Assembly: GCA_018971925.1 (NCBI GenBank) | Contig: JAGWZT010000053.1 | Location: 1 to 9,476, forward strand | DNA: 9,476 bases | Source of the DNA: Lysobacteraceae bacterium | GTDB lineage: Bacteria > Pseudomonadota > Gammaproteobacteria > Xanthomonadales > Rhodanobacteraceae | Reading direction: 5' to 3' | Notes under the pieces: generated by a model | What the model was told of the DNA's origin: nothing | Seen by the model: the letters and a program-made list of their open reading frames with translations, nothing else | Databases searched by the model: none | In this document: one piece after another, positions 1-6,260 of the stretch | Layout of the letters: every line of letters begins with the position of its first letter | Position numbering within the stretch: the first letter of the stretch is position 1 | Program-made: the position numbers and the translations under genes

Positions 1-35
1 GGTACGTCGCCCGGCGGCAGGGGCTTGCCGTTCAT
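1..35 (-). CDS. Possible start of a downstream gene, cut by the window edge
   Basis: An ATG on the minus strand (33-35) overlaps the TGA of the hydrolase gene (32-34) in an ATGA arrangement, and the frame stays open to the edge, reading MNGKPLPPGDV. Such 4-nt overlaps are typical of translationally coupled operon genes, which is the only support. There is no convincing Shine-Dalgarno sequence just upstream. Eleven codons are too few to identify a family, so no function is proposed. Confidence 0.35.
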   Translation of the reverse strand, partial: MNGKPLPPGDV

Positions 36-907
36 GCCATCGACGGTGTCGCGGCGACGCGCACGCGCGACACGCGCATCGGGCTTTCGCTGAGGATGCG
101 GGTGAAGAAATCCGCCGAACGCGAGATCACCTTGTCGCGTTCGCCATCGACCGTGATCATGTGGTAGCTGTCGTTCAACAGCACCGTTTCGGAAGGACCC
201 GTGATGCGGCGTTCGATCACGCGCGCGTTGCGCACGCTGGCGATGTCGTCGTCGGCGGCGTGCATGATCAGCGCCGGTGCGCGCACGTCCTGCAGGCGCG
301 GGCGCACGTGCCACACCAGCTTGTGGAATTCCGCCAGCGACGGCCACGGGTTGCCGGGCAGGCCGGCCGCCGCGCTCTGGCCGTCCAGCATCGCGCCGGC
401 GATGCGCATGCGCACGCGCTCGTCCTTGATGCCGTAGGGAAAGCTTTCCATGAAACGTCGCTGCCTGAAAAGGCCCAGCCCGCACACCAGCGGCAGCAGG
501 AACGAAAGCCGCGCCATGCGCGGGATCGTCCAGCCGTCGTAGAACAGCGTGCTGCCATAAAGCCCCAGGCCGTCCACCCACTGCGGCTTTTCGATCGCAA
601 GGTTGAGCGCCAGCACCGATCCCATCGAGAGGCCGGCCACGAACAGGTGATCGACTTCGCGGCGCAAGCGGTCGGCACCCTCGCGCACGCTGCGCGCCCA
701 GTCATGCCAGCCGGTCTTGAGCAAATCCGCCTCGCTGCCGCAATGGCCGGCCAGCTGCATGCCGTACACGGTGAAGCCGGCGCGATTCAGGCCTTTGCCC
801 ACGAAACGCATTTCCGCCGGCGTGCCGGTGAGGCCGTGGATCAGCAGCACCCCTGCACGTCCGCCGCGCAGCAGGAAATCCGCCTGTTTGATCATGGATT
901 GGGTCAT
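32..907 (-). CDS. Alpha/beta hydrolase (carboxylesterase/lipase-like)
   Basis: A 291-residue protein with the alpha/beta-hydrolase fold signature. HGLTGTP (residues 24-30) is the oxyanion-hole loop. GLSMG (92-96) is the nucleophile elbow, with Ser94 as nucleophile. An acidic cluster, DDD at 219-221, supplies the likely catalytic Asp, and SYHM places the His at 249. The order and spacing match monoacylglycerol lipase/carboxylesterase-type enzymes that cleave ester bonds. I see no signal peptide, so it is probably cytoplasmic; residues 133-147 are hydrophobic and may form a lid or membrane contact. The ATG start is preceded by an AGGGG Shine-Dalgarno; Met5 is an alternative. It lies 25 nt after the small membrane-protein gene and probably shares its transcript. 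The substrate cannot be told from the sequence, and a lipid ester is only a guess from the membrane-protein neighbour. Confidence 0.88.
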   Translation of the reverse strand: MTQSMIKQADFLLRGGRAGVLLIHGLTGTPAEMRFVGKGLNRAGFTVYGMQLAGHCGSEADLLKTGWHDWARSVREGADRLRREVDHLFVAGLSMGSVLALNLAIEKPQWVDGLGLYGSTLFYDGWTIPRMARLSFLLPLVCGLGLFRQRRFMESFPYGIKDERVRMRIAGAMLDGQSAAAGLPGNPWPSLAEFHKLVWHVRPRLQDVRAPALIMHAADDDIASVRNARVIERRITGPSETVLLNDSYHMITVDGERDKVISRSADFFTRILSESPMRVSRVRVAATPSMA

Positions 908-932
908 CGTCGCCCCTGCCTGACTGACTCAT

Positions 933-1307
933 TCAACCGAGCTGTTGCCCGGTGACCAATACGACCCCGACGACGATCGTTCCTATCCCCACCCAACGGC
1001 GCAGCGAAATGCGTTCATTCAGGATGTGGCGGCTGGCCAGCACCACCCCGACGTAGCCCAGCGCGGTGAACGGGAACGCGATGCTGAGCTGGGTGCGCGA
1101 CAGCGCGGCGAACCACAGCACGAACTCAAGTGCATACACCGTCACGCCCAGCGCAATCCACGGCGAATGCAGCACCTTGTGCAGCAGCGACGGCGCGCCG
1201 GCGCCGCCGGTTTCGTGGCCGACGCCGAGTTTGAAGCACACTTGTCCGGTCACGTCGCAGGCGACCGAACCGAGCAGCAGCAGCAGGGTGGCAAGGGTGG
1301 CTGTCAT
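933..1307 (-). CDS. Four-helix SMR/EamA-like small membrane transporter
   Basis: A 124-residue, very hydrophobic protein with four predicted membrane helices at about 3-20, 48-69, 74-93 and 104-120. The first helix runs into GQVCFK (21-26), resembling the GQ(x)3K motif of small multidrug resistance/EamA half-transporters. The end, LNERISLRRW followed by a Gly/Val-rich helix, is the typical closing of an EamA repeat. Proteins of this size work as dimers; relatives include drug exporters and ArnE/ArnF-type lipid-linked sugar flippases. The pairing with a hydrolase 25 nt downstream fits a lipid or cell-envelope role, but that is inference. The ATG at 1307 has no clear Shine-Dalgarno upstream, so the start is the least certain part. 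The protein lacks the conserved early Glu of EmrE-type exporters (Asp18 is the only acidic residue in helix 1), which argues against a classical drug exporter. Confidence 0.8.
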   Translation of the reverse strand: MTATLATLLLLLGSVACDVTGQVCFKLGVGHETGGAGAPSLLHKVLHSPWIALGVTVYALEFVLWFAALSRTQLSIAFPFTALGYVGVVLASRHILNERISLRRWVGIGTIVVGVVLVTGQQLG

Positions 1308-1457
1308 GGATAAGGGGTGTCTTTGCGCGCCGGGCGCGGTGCGCGCCGGTCTGCGGCCAAGCGCCTATTGTCGCCGATTTGCCGGCCGGATTGGCCGGAT
1401 CGCGCGCGACGCCGGGTGACAGCATCCTCCTGCCGCCTTTCAGCGAGGTTTCGTGGC
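1308..1457. other. Intergenic gap between two minus-strand genes
   Basis: This 150-bp gap separates the methyltransferase stop from the small transporter start. It holds a 6-bp inverted repeat (CCGGCC 1382-1387, GGCCGG 1393-1398, 5-nt loop) without a T-run, and a weak minus-strand -10-like GACAAT near 1369-1374 with no good -35. A promoter for the transporter/hydrolase pair probably lies here, but I cannot place it with confidence. Confidence 0.3.
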
Positions 1458-2651
1458 CTACAGGCGGGCGCTGCGGTCAGCCGCGAGCAAGGCTGCAAAG
1501 ACCGCATCGGAATCGAGGTCGCGCGTGAACAGCATCGCCTGGAAACGTTCGCCCATTTCACCCGGCAGGGTCAGGCGCTTGACCTGTTGCGCCAGCGCAT
1601 AGCGCGCGGCTTCGTCCGTCGCGCCGTCGTAGGCGGCGGCGAACACGGCATCGAGCCCCGACGCAATCAGGAATTCGGACTGGAAGGCATGGCTCGCCAA
1701 CTCGAAGCCGGCGCCGATGCCGGCTTCGGCGAGCGCGGTGAAATCGACCGATGCGGTGATGTCCTGCAGTCCCGGCATGCTCAGCGGATCGGCGTGTGCG
1801 CGGTGGCGGTAGTGGCACAACAAGGTCCCGTCGCGGCGCTCGGGCAGGTAGAACTCGCGGCGCACGTAACCGTAATCGACGAACAGCGCCGCGCCGCGCG
1901 TCTGTTCGCCCGCGATCGCCTCCAGCCACCAGGGCAGTTGCGGCAGCACTTCCGAGCGGTAGCCATCCTCGAACTCGCGCCCGAGGCTGCGCTGCAGGTG
2001 CCGTACCGCGCCTGCGACCAGGGGGTCGGCCGGACGGTCGGTACGCACGAACGCGCCGTTGCCGTTGGCGTCGATGTGTTCCTCGAAAACCTCGCCGCCT
2101 TGTGTCGTGAAGCGCGTGACGGGCAACGCGTCCAGCACTTCGTTGGCGAACAGCACGCCGGCCCACGCATGCTGCGGTGGACGATCCAGCCATGCGCAAC
2201 GCGCGAACAATTCCGTCGGCAGGTCGGTTTGCAGGCGTTCGCGCTGGCGTTCGCGCAAATCCGCCGAAGGTTCCAGCAGCCAGTAGTGCCGCGGCAGCGC
2301 ATCGAGCGCCTGCAGTTCCAGCAGGCAGTCGCGTGCGAACACGCCGCTGCCGCCGCCGAGTTCGAACCAGATGGCATCCTTGCCGCAGGCGCGCAACGCG
2401 GGCGCCATCGCGCGCGCGACGCAGCGCGCGAACAGTGGTCCGAGTTCCGGCGCGGTGACGAAGTCGCCGGCTGCGCCAAATTTCAGCCGGCCCGCGCTGT
2501 AATACCCGAGGCCGGGCGCGTACAGGCAGCGCTCCATGAAACGCGCGAAAGAAACCGGGCCGGACGCCGCGATTTCCTTGCGAATGGCGTCGGCCAGCCG
2601 CGCGGAGTGTGCGGCTTCCTCGACGGAGGGCTCGGGCAGGGTGGTGTCCAC
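1458..2651 (-). CDS. MidA/NDUFAF7-family SAM-dependent methyltransferase
   Basis: A 397-residue protein of the DUF185/Methyltransf_28 family. Landmarks in order: SFARFMERCLYAPGLGYY (34-51) and GDFVTAPELGPLF (62-74), the family N-terminal signature; FELGGGSG (96-103), the SAM-binding motif I; NEVLDALPV (170-178); LFVDYGY (256-262); CHYRHRAHADPL (279-290); QDITASVDF (296-304); and PGEMGERFQAM (363-373). All expected blocks are present and the length is normal. The best-studied relative, mitochondrial NDUFAF7, dimethylates an arginine of the complex I subunit NDUFS2; a similar action on bacterial NuoD is inference. The start is GTG at 2651, chosen because no ATG occurs before residue 39, which lies inside the conserved domain. 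It diverges from the pteridine reductase gene across 62 bp and ends 150 bp before the next minus-strand gene. Confidence 0.92.
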   Translation of the reverse strand: MDTTLPEPSVEEAAHSARLADAIRKEIAASGPVSFARFMERCLYAPGLGYYSAGRLKFGAAGDFVTAPELGPLFARCVARAMAPALRACGKDAIWFELGGGSGVFARDCLLELQALDALPRHYWLLEPSADLRERQRERLQTDLPTELFARCAWLDRPPQHAWAGVLFANEVLDALPVTRFTTQGGEVFEEHIDANGNGAFVRTDRPADPLVAGAVRHLQRSLGREFEDGYRSEVLPQLPWWLEAIAGEQTRGAALFVDYGYVRREFYLPERRDGTLLCHYRHRAHADPLSMPGLQDITASVDFTALAEAGIGAGFELASHAFQSEFLIASGLDAVFAAAYDGATDEAARYALAQQVKRLTLPGEMGERFQAMLFTRDLDSDAVFAALLAADRSARL

Positions 2652-2713
2652 GCTGGCGGATTCGCCTGATTTGAGGCACGCTTCAAACGTGCAGGATAAC
2701 GGGCGGAGGCAGC
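2652..2713. promoter_or_regulatory. Divergent intergenic region with a short inverted repeat
   Basis: This 62-bp gap between two divergent genes must hold both promoters or their 5' ends. It contains a perfect 5-bp inverted repeat, GCACG (2676-2680) and CGTGC (2688-2692) around a 7-nt spacer, next to TTGAGG (2671-2676). A plus-strand TTGAGG-N18-GATAAC pair can be drawn, but its start site would fall inside the Shine-Dalgarno at 2705-2709, so I do not accept it as the promoter. The repeat could be an operator; this is a weak call. Confidence 0.3.
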
Positions 2714-3451
2714 ATGAGCGAAACGCACCCGGTTGCCCTTGTCACCGGCGCCGCGCGCCGGGTTGGCGCGGTCATCGCGCGCACGCTGCACGCAGCGGGC
2801 TACGACGTGGCGTTGCATTACCGCAAATCGCGCGGTGAGCTGGATGCATTGGCGGGCGCGCTGGAAGCGCGGCGCGCGCATTCGACGCTGGTGTTGCAGG
2901 CCGATCTCGCCGACGGCGCGCAGTTGCCGGGGCTGGTCGATGCCGTCGTCGCGCGCTTCGGACGGCTGGATGCGCTGGTCAACAATGCCTCGATTTTTCA
3001 TCCGACGCCGCTGGGTGAAATCACGGCGGCGCAATGCGATGAATTCTTCGCCGTCAACGCGCGCGCGCCGCTGCTGCTGGCGCAGGCCGCCGCGCCACAC
3101 CTGAAAGCGGCGCACGGCGCCATCGTCAACGTCACCGACATTTACGCCGAGCGTCCGTTGCCGCAACACGTCGCATATGGCGTGAGCAAGGCGGCACTGC
3201 GCATGGCGACCGCGGCGCTGGCGCAGGCGCTTGCGCCCGCGGTGCGCGTCAACGCGGTGGCACCGGGTGCGATCCTGTGGCCGGAAAGCAAGTCCGATGC
3301 GGACCGTGATGCGGTGCTGGCACGCATCCCGTTGCAGCGCACCGGCACGCCCGAAGAAATCGCGAACACGGCGTTGTGGTTGATCCGAGATGCCGGCTAT
3401 GTCACCGGCCAGACTGTCCGCGTGGATGGTGGCCGCACGCTTGCCGGATGA
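2714..3451 (+). CDS. Pteridine reductase (PTR1/FolM-type short-chain dehydrogenase)
   Basis: A 245-residue short-chain dehydrogenase/reductase expected to reduce dihydropterins (and biopterin-like pterins or dihydrofolate) with NADPH in the cytoplasm. TGAARRVG (11-18) is the dinucleotide-binding loop in the TGxxxRxG form typical of pteridine reductases. NNAS (90-93) supports the fold, and YGVSK (155-159) gives Tyr155 and Lys159. At Tyr-13, where ordinary family members carry the catalytic Ser, this protein has Asp142; PTR1 of Leishmania has the same Asp-Tyr-Lys arrangement with the same spacing (181/194/198). The end, VDGGRTLAG, is standard. A GGAGG Shine-Dalgarno (2705-2709) fixes the ATG start. 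folB and folK lie about 1 kb downstream on the other strand, which fits a pterin role. The main alternative is a dihydromonapterin reductase (FolM). Confidence 0.92.
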   Translation: MSETHPVALVTGAARRVGAVIARTLHAAGYDVALHYRKSRGELDALAGALEARRAHSTLVLQADLADGAQLPGLVDAVVARFGRLDALVNNASIFHPTPLGEITAAQCDEFFAVNARAPLLLAQAAAPHLKAAHGAIVNVTDIYAERPLPQHVAYGVSKAALRMATAALAQALAPAVRVNAVAPGAILWPESKSDADRDAVLARIPLQRTGTPEEIANTALWLIRDAGYVTGQTVRVDGGRTLAG

Positions 3452-3504
3452 GCCGTTCCTGAAAGGTCGCGCCCGATGACTTGAACAACGGCGCGGACGT
3501 CGGC

Positions 3505-3543
3505 ATGTTGATGGGCATCCACGCGCATCGAGGACGACGATGA
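3505..3543 (+). other. Possible 12-codon upstream ORF overlapping the next start
   Basis: An ATG at 3505 (or 3511, same frame) opens a tiny frame reading MLMGIHAHRGRR that ends at TGA 3541-3543. Its stop overlaps the ATG of the EcsC-like gene (3540) as ATGA. This could couple translation or be chance; no Shine-Dalgarno precedes the first ATG. Confidence 0.15.
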
Positions 3544-4211
3544 CCGCTTCCGTGCCCGCCACCGCCGGCCAGCCTTCGCAACGGATCGCACAGCAGATCC
3601 TCGACTTCCTTTCGGATATCCCGCGCAGCCGCGAGCAACCCAGCGAGCATCCGCAAGCACGCGTCGAAGCCATCGCGCTGGCGGCGCGTCGCAAGGCATT
3701 CCTGGCTTCGTCGTCCCTGGCGTTGCCGCCGGGTCCGTTGGGCTGGTTCACCGTGCTGCCGGAGCTGGTCGCGATCTGGAAGATCCAGGCACAGATGGTG
3801 GCCGACATCGCTGCCGCCTGTGGCCGGCACACTACCCTCACGCGCGAGCAGATGCTGTATTGCCTGTTCCGGCATGCGGCTGCGCAGGCGGTGCGTGACC
3901 TTGCCGTGCGCGCGGGGCAACGCTGGATCGTGCACGCGGCCACCGCCCACACGCTGCGCGGCGTTGCGCATCGCATCGGCGTCAAATTGTCGGAGCGCGC
4001 ATTGGGCTCGTCGCTCGCGCGGATGCTGCCGGTCGCCGGTGCGCTGGGCGTCGGTGCGTACGCGTGGTACGACACACGGCAGGTCGCGCGCACCGCGAGC
4101 GGCATGTTTTCGCGCGAGGTGGAGTTCATTCCCGTCGATCGAAGCACCGAAGTCCGGGCGCGGCACGTCGAACGTGACAGGGCGCAAGCGGCGCGCGAAG
4201 CCGGACTGTGA
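3540..4211 (+). CDS. EcsC-family-like protein
   Basis: A 223-residue protein that I place tentatively in the EcsC family. The first 40 residues are polar. Residues 42-96 form a moderately hydrophobic block with LPPGPLGWFTVLPEL (62-76) and a helix running through IWKIQAQMVADIAAACG (79-95), matching the G-P-G/leader-helix pattern of EcsC domains. A second hydrophobic segment, MLPVAGALGVGAYAWYD (162-178) followed by TRQVAR, matches the family C-terminal helix. The last 35 residues are charged and probably cytosolic. No signal peptide or catalytic motif is visible. EcsC was named from a Bacillus ABC transporter operon, but its biochemical role is not established, so none is claimed. The start is supported by GAGGA (3530-3534) 5 nt before the ATG. 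It lies 88 bp after the pteridine reductase gene on the same strand and may share its transcript. Confidence 0.72.
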   Translation: MTASVPATAGQPSQRIAQQILDFLSDIPRSREQPSEHPQARVEAIALAARRKAFLASSSLALPPGPLGWFTVLPELVAIWKIQAQMVADIAAACGRHTTLTREQMLYCLFRHAAAQAVRDLAVRAGQRWIVHAATAHTLRGVAHRIGVKLSERALGSSLARMLPVAGALGVGAYAWYDTRQVARTASGMFSREVEFIPVDRSTEVRARHVERDRAQAAREAGL

Positions 4212-4326
4212 GGATTCGCGGGCGGGTTCGCCGTCCTTCCGCCTTGCATACCGTATTGGCGGGATTCGCCGCTTCGCGGCTGCTCCCGCCCTACCGGAAT
4301 GCGTAGGGCGGGTGCCAACCCGCCGT
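4212..4326. repeat. REP-like palindromic intergenic element at convergent gene ends
   Basis: Almost all of this 115-bp gap is palindromic. Hairpin 1 has GGCGGGA (4258-4264) pairing with TCCCGCC (4284-4290), and inside it GCCGC (4268-4272) pairing with GCGGC (4276-4280) around TTC. Hairpin 2 has GGCGGGT (4307-4313) pairing with ACCCGCC (4318-4324) around a 4-nt loop. A competing 10-bp stem joins CCCGCCCTAC (4285-4294) to GTAGGGCGGG (4303-4312). A degenerate partial copy (GGCG-GGTT-CGCC) lies near 4231-4242. No T-run follows, so this is not a standard intrinsic terminator. It sits where two transcripts converge and resembles the repetitive extragenic palindromes of gammaproteobacteria; it may block read-through or protect mRNA ends. 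Confidence 0.7.
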
Positions 4327-4812
4327 TCAGCGGACCGCGTCGGCGGGCAGGCGTTCCAGCTTCGGCAGATTCGGCTCGAGTTGCTGCCGGCGTTCCTGCA
4401 TGGTCGCGCCGGTAAACGGTTCACGTAGATCGGGCGCGAGATCGGCCAGTGGCGCCAGCACGTGCGCGCGCTCGAACTCTTCACGCGTCAGATCGGTGGT
4501 GCAGCGGTCGCCTTCGCACCACAGCGCGATGTCGAGATCGAGCGTGCGGTCGGCGTAGCGCGGCAGGCGGCGATCGCGACCCGAGGCGTCTTCCAGCGCG
4601 CGCAGCCAACCGCGCAGGCTGTCGCGATCCATGTCGCAATCGAATGCCGCCGCGTTGTTGAGGAACGCCGCGCCAGCGAATCCCACCGCGGCGCTGCGAT
4701 AGGTCGGCGACACTTCGAGTGCACCGAACCGTTCGCGCAACGCGCGCAGCGCGCCGGCGAGACGCCGTTCGGGATCGACGTTGGAGCCGAGGCTCAGGTA
4801 AACGCGCGCCAT
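4327..4812 (-). CDS. folK: 2-amino-4-hydroxy-6-hydroxymethyldihydropteridine pyrophosphokinase (HPPK)
   Basis: A 161-residue HPPK, which transfers pyrophosphate from ATP to 6-hydroxymethyl-dihydropterin, the folate step just after FolB. LSLGSN (6-11) is the N-terminal strand and ATP-site loop. The pterin-site region SPTYRSAAVGF (35-45) with FLNNAAAF (50-57) is typical. RYADRTLDLDI (85-95) carries the two magnesium-binding aspartates, Asp92 and Asp94, equivalent to Asp95/Asp97 of the E. coli enzyme. RAHVLAPLADLAP (115-127) closes the fold. The segment around Asp88 departs from the common GPR version of the signature, as in a known FolK subgroup. The ATG begins 1 nt after the folB stop (TGACATG), so translation is surely coupled to folB. 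The gene ends against the palindromic element shared with the converging EcsC-like gene. Confidence 0.95.
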   Translation of the reverse strand: MARVYLSLGSNVDPERRLAGALRALRERFGALEVSPTYRSAAVGFAGAAFLNNAAAFDCDMDRDSLRGWLRALEDASGRDRRLPRYADRTLDLDIALWCEGDRCTTDLTREEFERAHVLAPLADLAPDLREPFTGATMQERRQQLEPNLPKLERLPADAVR

Positions 4813-4813
4813 G

Positions 4814-5173
4814 TCATTCCGGCTTCGTGCCGCGCTCGATCACGACGCCCACTGCTTTCGAACCGGTGACCGCGCCCGGCTTGGCGAGTCTCAGTCGCAC
4901 CCACGGTACGCCGAACTCGTCGCGGACGATCGCCGCGCAACGCTCGGCCAGGGTTTCCACCAGTTCGAACTGGGACGCTTCGATGAAGGCGATCAGGCGC
5001 TTGGAGACCGCCTTGTAGTTGACCGTTTCCTCGATCTTGTCGCTGGCGGCGGGTTTGCGGTTGTCGAATGCCATCTCGATATCCAGCACCACCTTCTGGC
5101 GAAGGTTGCGTTCCCAGTCGTAGATGCCGATGACGGTTTCGACTTCGAGCGCTTCGATGAAAACGGTGTCCAC
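4814..5173 (-). CDS. folB: Dihydroneopterin aldolase
   Basis: A 119-residue protein of normal length. It converts 7,8-dihydroneopterin to 6-hydroxymethyl-dihydropterin and glycolaldehyde, supplying FolK. The N-terminus MDTVFIEALEVETVIGIYDW is nearly the family consensus. Expected active-site residues are present: Glu21 in YDWE, Tyr53 in VNY, Glu73 in LVETLAE and Lys98 in LAKPG. The enzyme normally works as a homo-octamer. I chose GTG at 5173 because it gives the consensus MDxVFIE start, lies 10 nt after GAGG and leaves 2 nt after the tsaD stop. An in-frame TTG at 5179 overlapping the tsaD TGA would add two residues. The frame stays open upstream through much of tsaD, but that stretch is an antiphase shadow, not part of FolB. 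folK follows after 1 nt. Confidence 0.95.
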   Translation of the reverse strand: MDTVFIEALEVETVIGIYDWERNLRQKVVLDIEMAFDNRKPAASDKIEETVNYKAVSKRLIAFIEASQFELVETLAERCAAIVRDEFGVPWVRLRLAKPGAVTGSKAVGVVIERGTKPE

Positions 5174-5175
5174 GT

Positions 5176-6234
5176 TCAAGGAACCTCGGGCAAGGTCTGC
5201 AAATCCCAGCGCGGCAGCACTTTGATCTCGGGACCAGTGGTTTGGCCGGCCGCAAGCCGGATCGAACCCGCCAGCGCGATCATCGCGCCGTTGTCGGTGC
5301 AGAAAGCGAGCCGCGGAAAATAGGTGTGGAAACCTTCGCGTTGCCCGGCATGCGCCAGTTGCGTGCGCAGGCGCTTGTTGGCGCCGACGCCGCCGGACAC
5401 CACCAACCGCCGGTAGCCGGTTTGTGCCAATGCGCGCCGGCATTTGATCGCCAGCGTTTCCACGATGGCTTCCTCGAAGCCGCGCGCGATGTTGGCCTTG
5501 GTGAAATCGGTCCGGTTGCTGTCCCGCCACGCCATCAGTACCTGGGTCTTCAGGCCGGAAAAACTGAAATCGAGCCCGGGCCGGTCGGTCATCGGGCGCG
5601 AGAACCGATACGCCTTCGGATCGCCATCCTCGGCGATCTTCGCCAGCGCCGGGCCACCCGGATATGGCAGGCCCATCAACTTCGCGGTCTTGTCGAAGGC
5701 CTCGCCGGCGGCGTCGTCCAGGGTGTCGCCAAGGATCGTGTAACTGCCGATCCTGTCGACGCCCACCAGCAGCGAATGCCCGCCTGAAACCAGCAGCGCC
5801 ACGAACGGCGGCGCCAGCGGTTCGGTGCCGGGCGCGGACTCTTCCAGCAAGGGCGCCAGCAGGTGCCCTTCCATGTGGTGGACGCCGATCGCGGGAATTT
5901 CCAGCGCCCACGCCAGCGAACGCGCCACCGAAGCGCCCACCAGCAACGCGCCGATCAGGCCCGGCCCGGCGGTATAGGCGACGGCCGAGAGGTCGGAAAT
6001 CTTCAGGCCACCCTCCGCAAGTGTCTGGCGCAAAAGGGGAAGCAGTTTGCGGACGTGATCGCGGCTGGCCAGTTCCGGTACCACCCCGCCGTATTCGGCG
6101 TGCAGCGCGATCTGCGAATACAGGGCGTGCGCCAGCAGCCCGCGGCCGGACTCGTAGACGGCAACCCCGGTCTCATCGCAGGAGCTTTCGATACCCAATA
6201 CGGGACCCTGTAAGGGGGCCTTTGAATCGGTCAT
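5176..6234 (-). CDS. tsaD: tRNA N6-adenosine threonylcarbamoyltransferase
   Basis: A 352-residue Kae1/TsaD protein that, with TsaB and TsaE, moves the threonylcarbamoyl group from TC-AMP to A37 of ANN-decoding tRNAs. Landmarks from the ATG: GIESSCDET (14-22); HHMEGH (119-124), giving metal ligands His120 and His124; SGGHS (150-154); GDTLDDAAGEAFDK (169-182); YPGGPA (191-196); FSFSGLKT (223-230); SGGVGANKRLR (280-290); and DNGAMIA (314-320) with metal ligand Asp314. All ASKHA-fold motifs are intact and the length is normal. I prefer ATG at 6234. GTG at 6255, adding 7 residues, is possible and is preceded by GGGTGAG, but it would run across the rpsU -10 box. It is the first gene of a tsaD-folB-folK operon and diverges from rpsU, a neighbourhood common in proteobacteria. 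Confidence 0.96.
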   Translation of the reverse strand: MTDSKAPLQGPVLGIESSCDETGVAVYESGRGLLAHALYSQIALHAEYGGVVPELASRDHVRKLLPLLRQTLAEGGLKISDLSAVAYTAGPGLIGALLVGASVARSLAWALEIPAIGVHHMEGHLLAPLLEESAPGTEPLAPPFVALLVSGGHSLLVGVDRIGSYTILGDTLDDAAGEAFDKTAKLMGLPYPGGPALAKIAEDGDPKAYRFSRPMTDRPGLDFSFSGLKTQVLMAWRDSNRTDFTKANIARGFEEAIVETLAIKCRRALAQTGYRRLVVSGGVGANKRLRTQLAHAGQREGFHTYFPRLAFCTDNGAMIALAGSIRLAAGQTTGPEIKVLPRWDLQTLPEVP

Positions 6235-6251
6235 GGATCTCACGCTATAAT
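6222..6251 (+). promoter_or_regulatory. Sigma-70-type promoter for rpsU
   Basis: TTGAAT (6222-6227, 4 of 6 consensus) and a perfect TATAAT (6246-6251) are separated by 18 nt. The start site would fall at about 6257-6259, giving a leader of roughly 43 nt before the rpsU ATG. The -35 box lies inside tsaD, so the divergent genes share this DNA. Confidence 0.72.
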
Positions 6252-6260
6252 TCACGGCTC

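Noticed and set aside
1126..1431. AGGAGG (1426-1431, minus strand) directly followed by an ATG, as a possible leader gene
   Set aside because: Spacing between the motif and the ATG is zero, and the resulting 99-codon frame overlaps the transporter gene out of phase with no recognisable content.
1317..2669. Plus-strand open frame of about 450 codons
   Set aside because: Antisense to the MidA-type methyltransferase, whose motifs are intact end to end; composition is Arg/Gln/Ala-rich with no recognisable domain.
2671..2700. TTGAGG-N18-GATAAC as a promoter of the pteridine reductase gene
   Set aside because: Transcription would begin inside the Shine-Dalgarno at 2705-2709, so the message would lose its ribosome-binding site.
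2483..4318. Long minus-strand open frame of about 611 codons
   Set aside because: It runs antisense across the pteridine reductase and EcsC-like genes, both of which show clear family motifs. It is low-complexity Arg/Ala/Ser-rich, as expected for shadow frames in GC-rich DNA.
5174..5911. N-terminal extension of the folB frame into tsaD
   Set aside because: The frame is open but overlaps tsaD on the same strand in another phase, and FolB is complete at 119 residues from the GTG.
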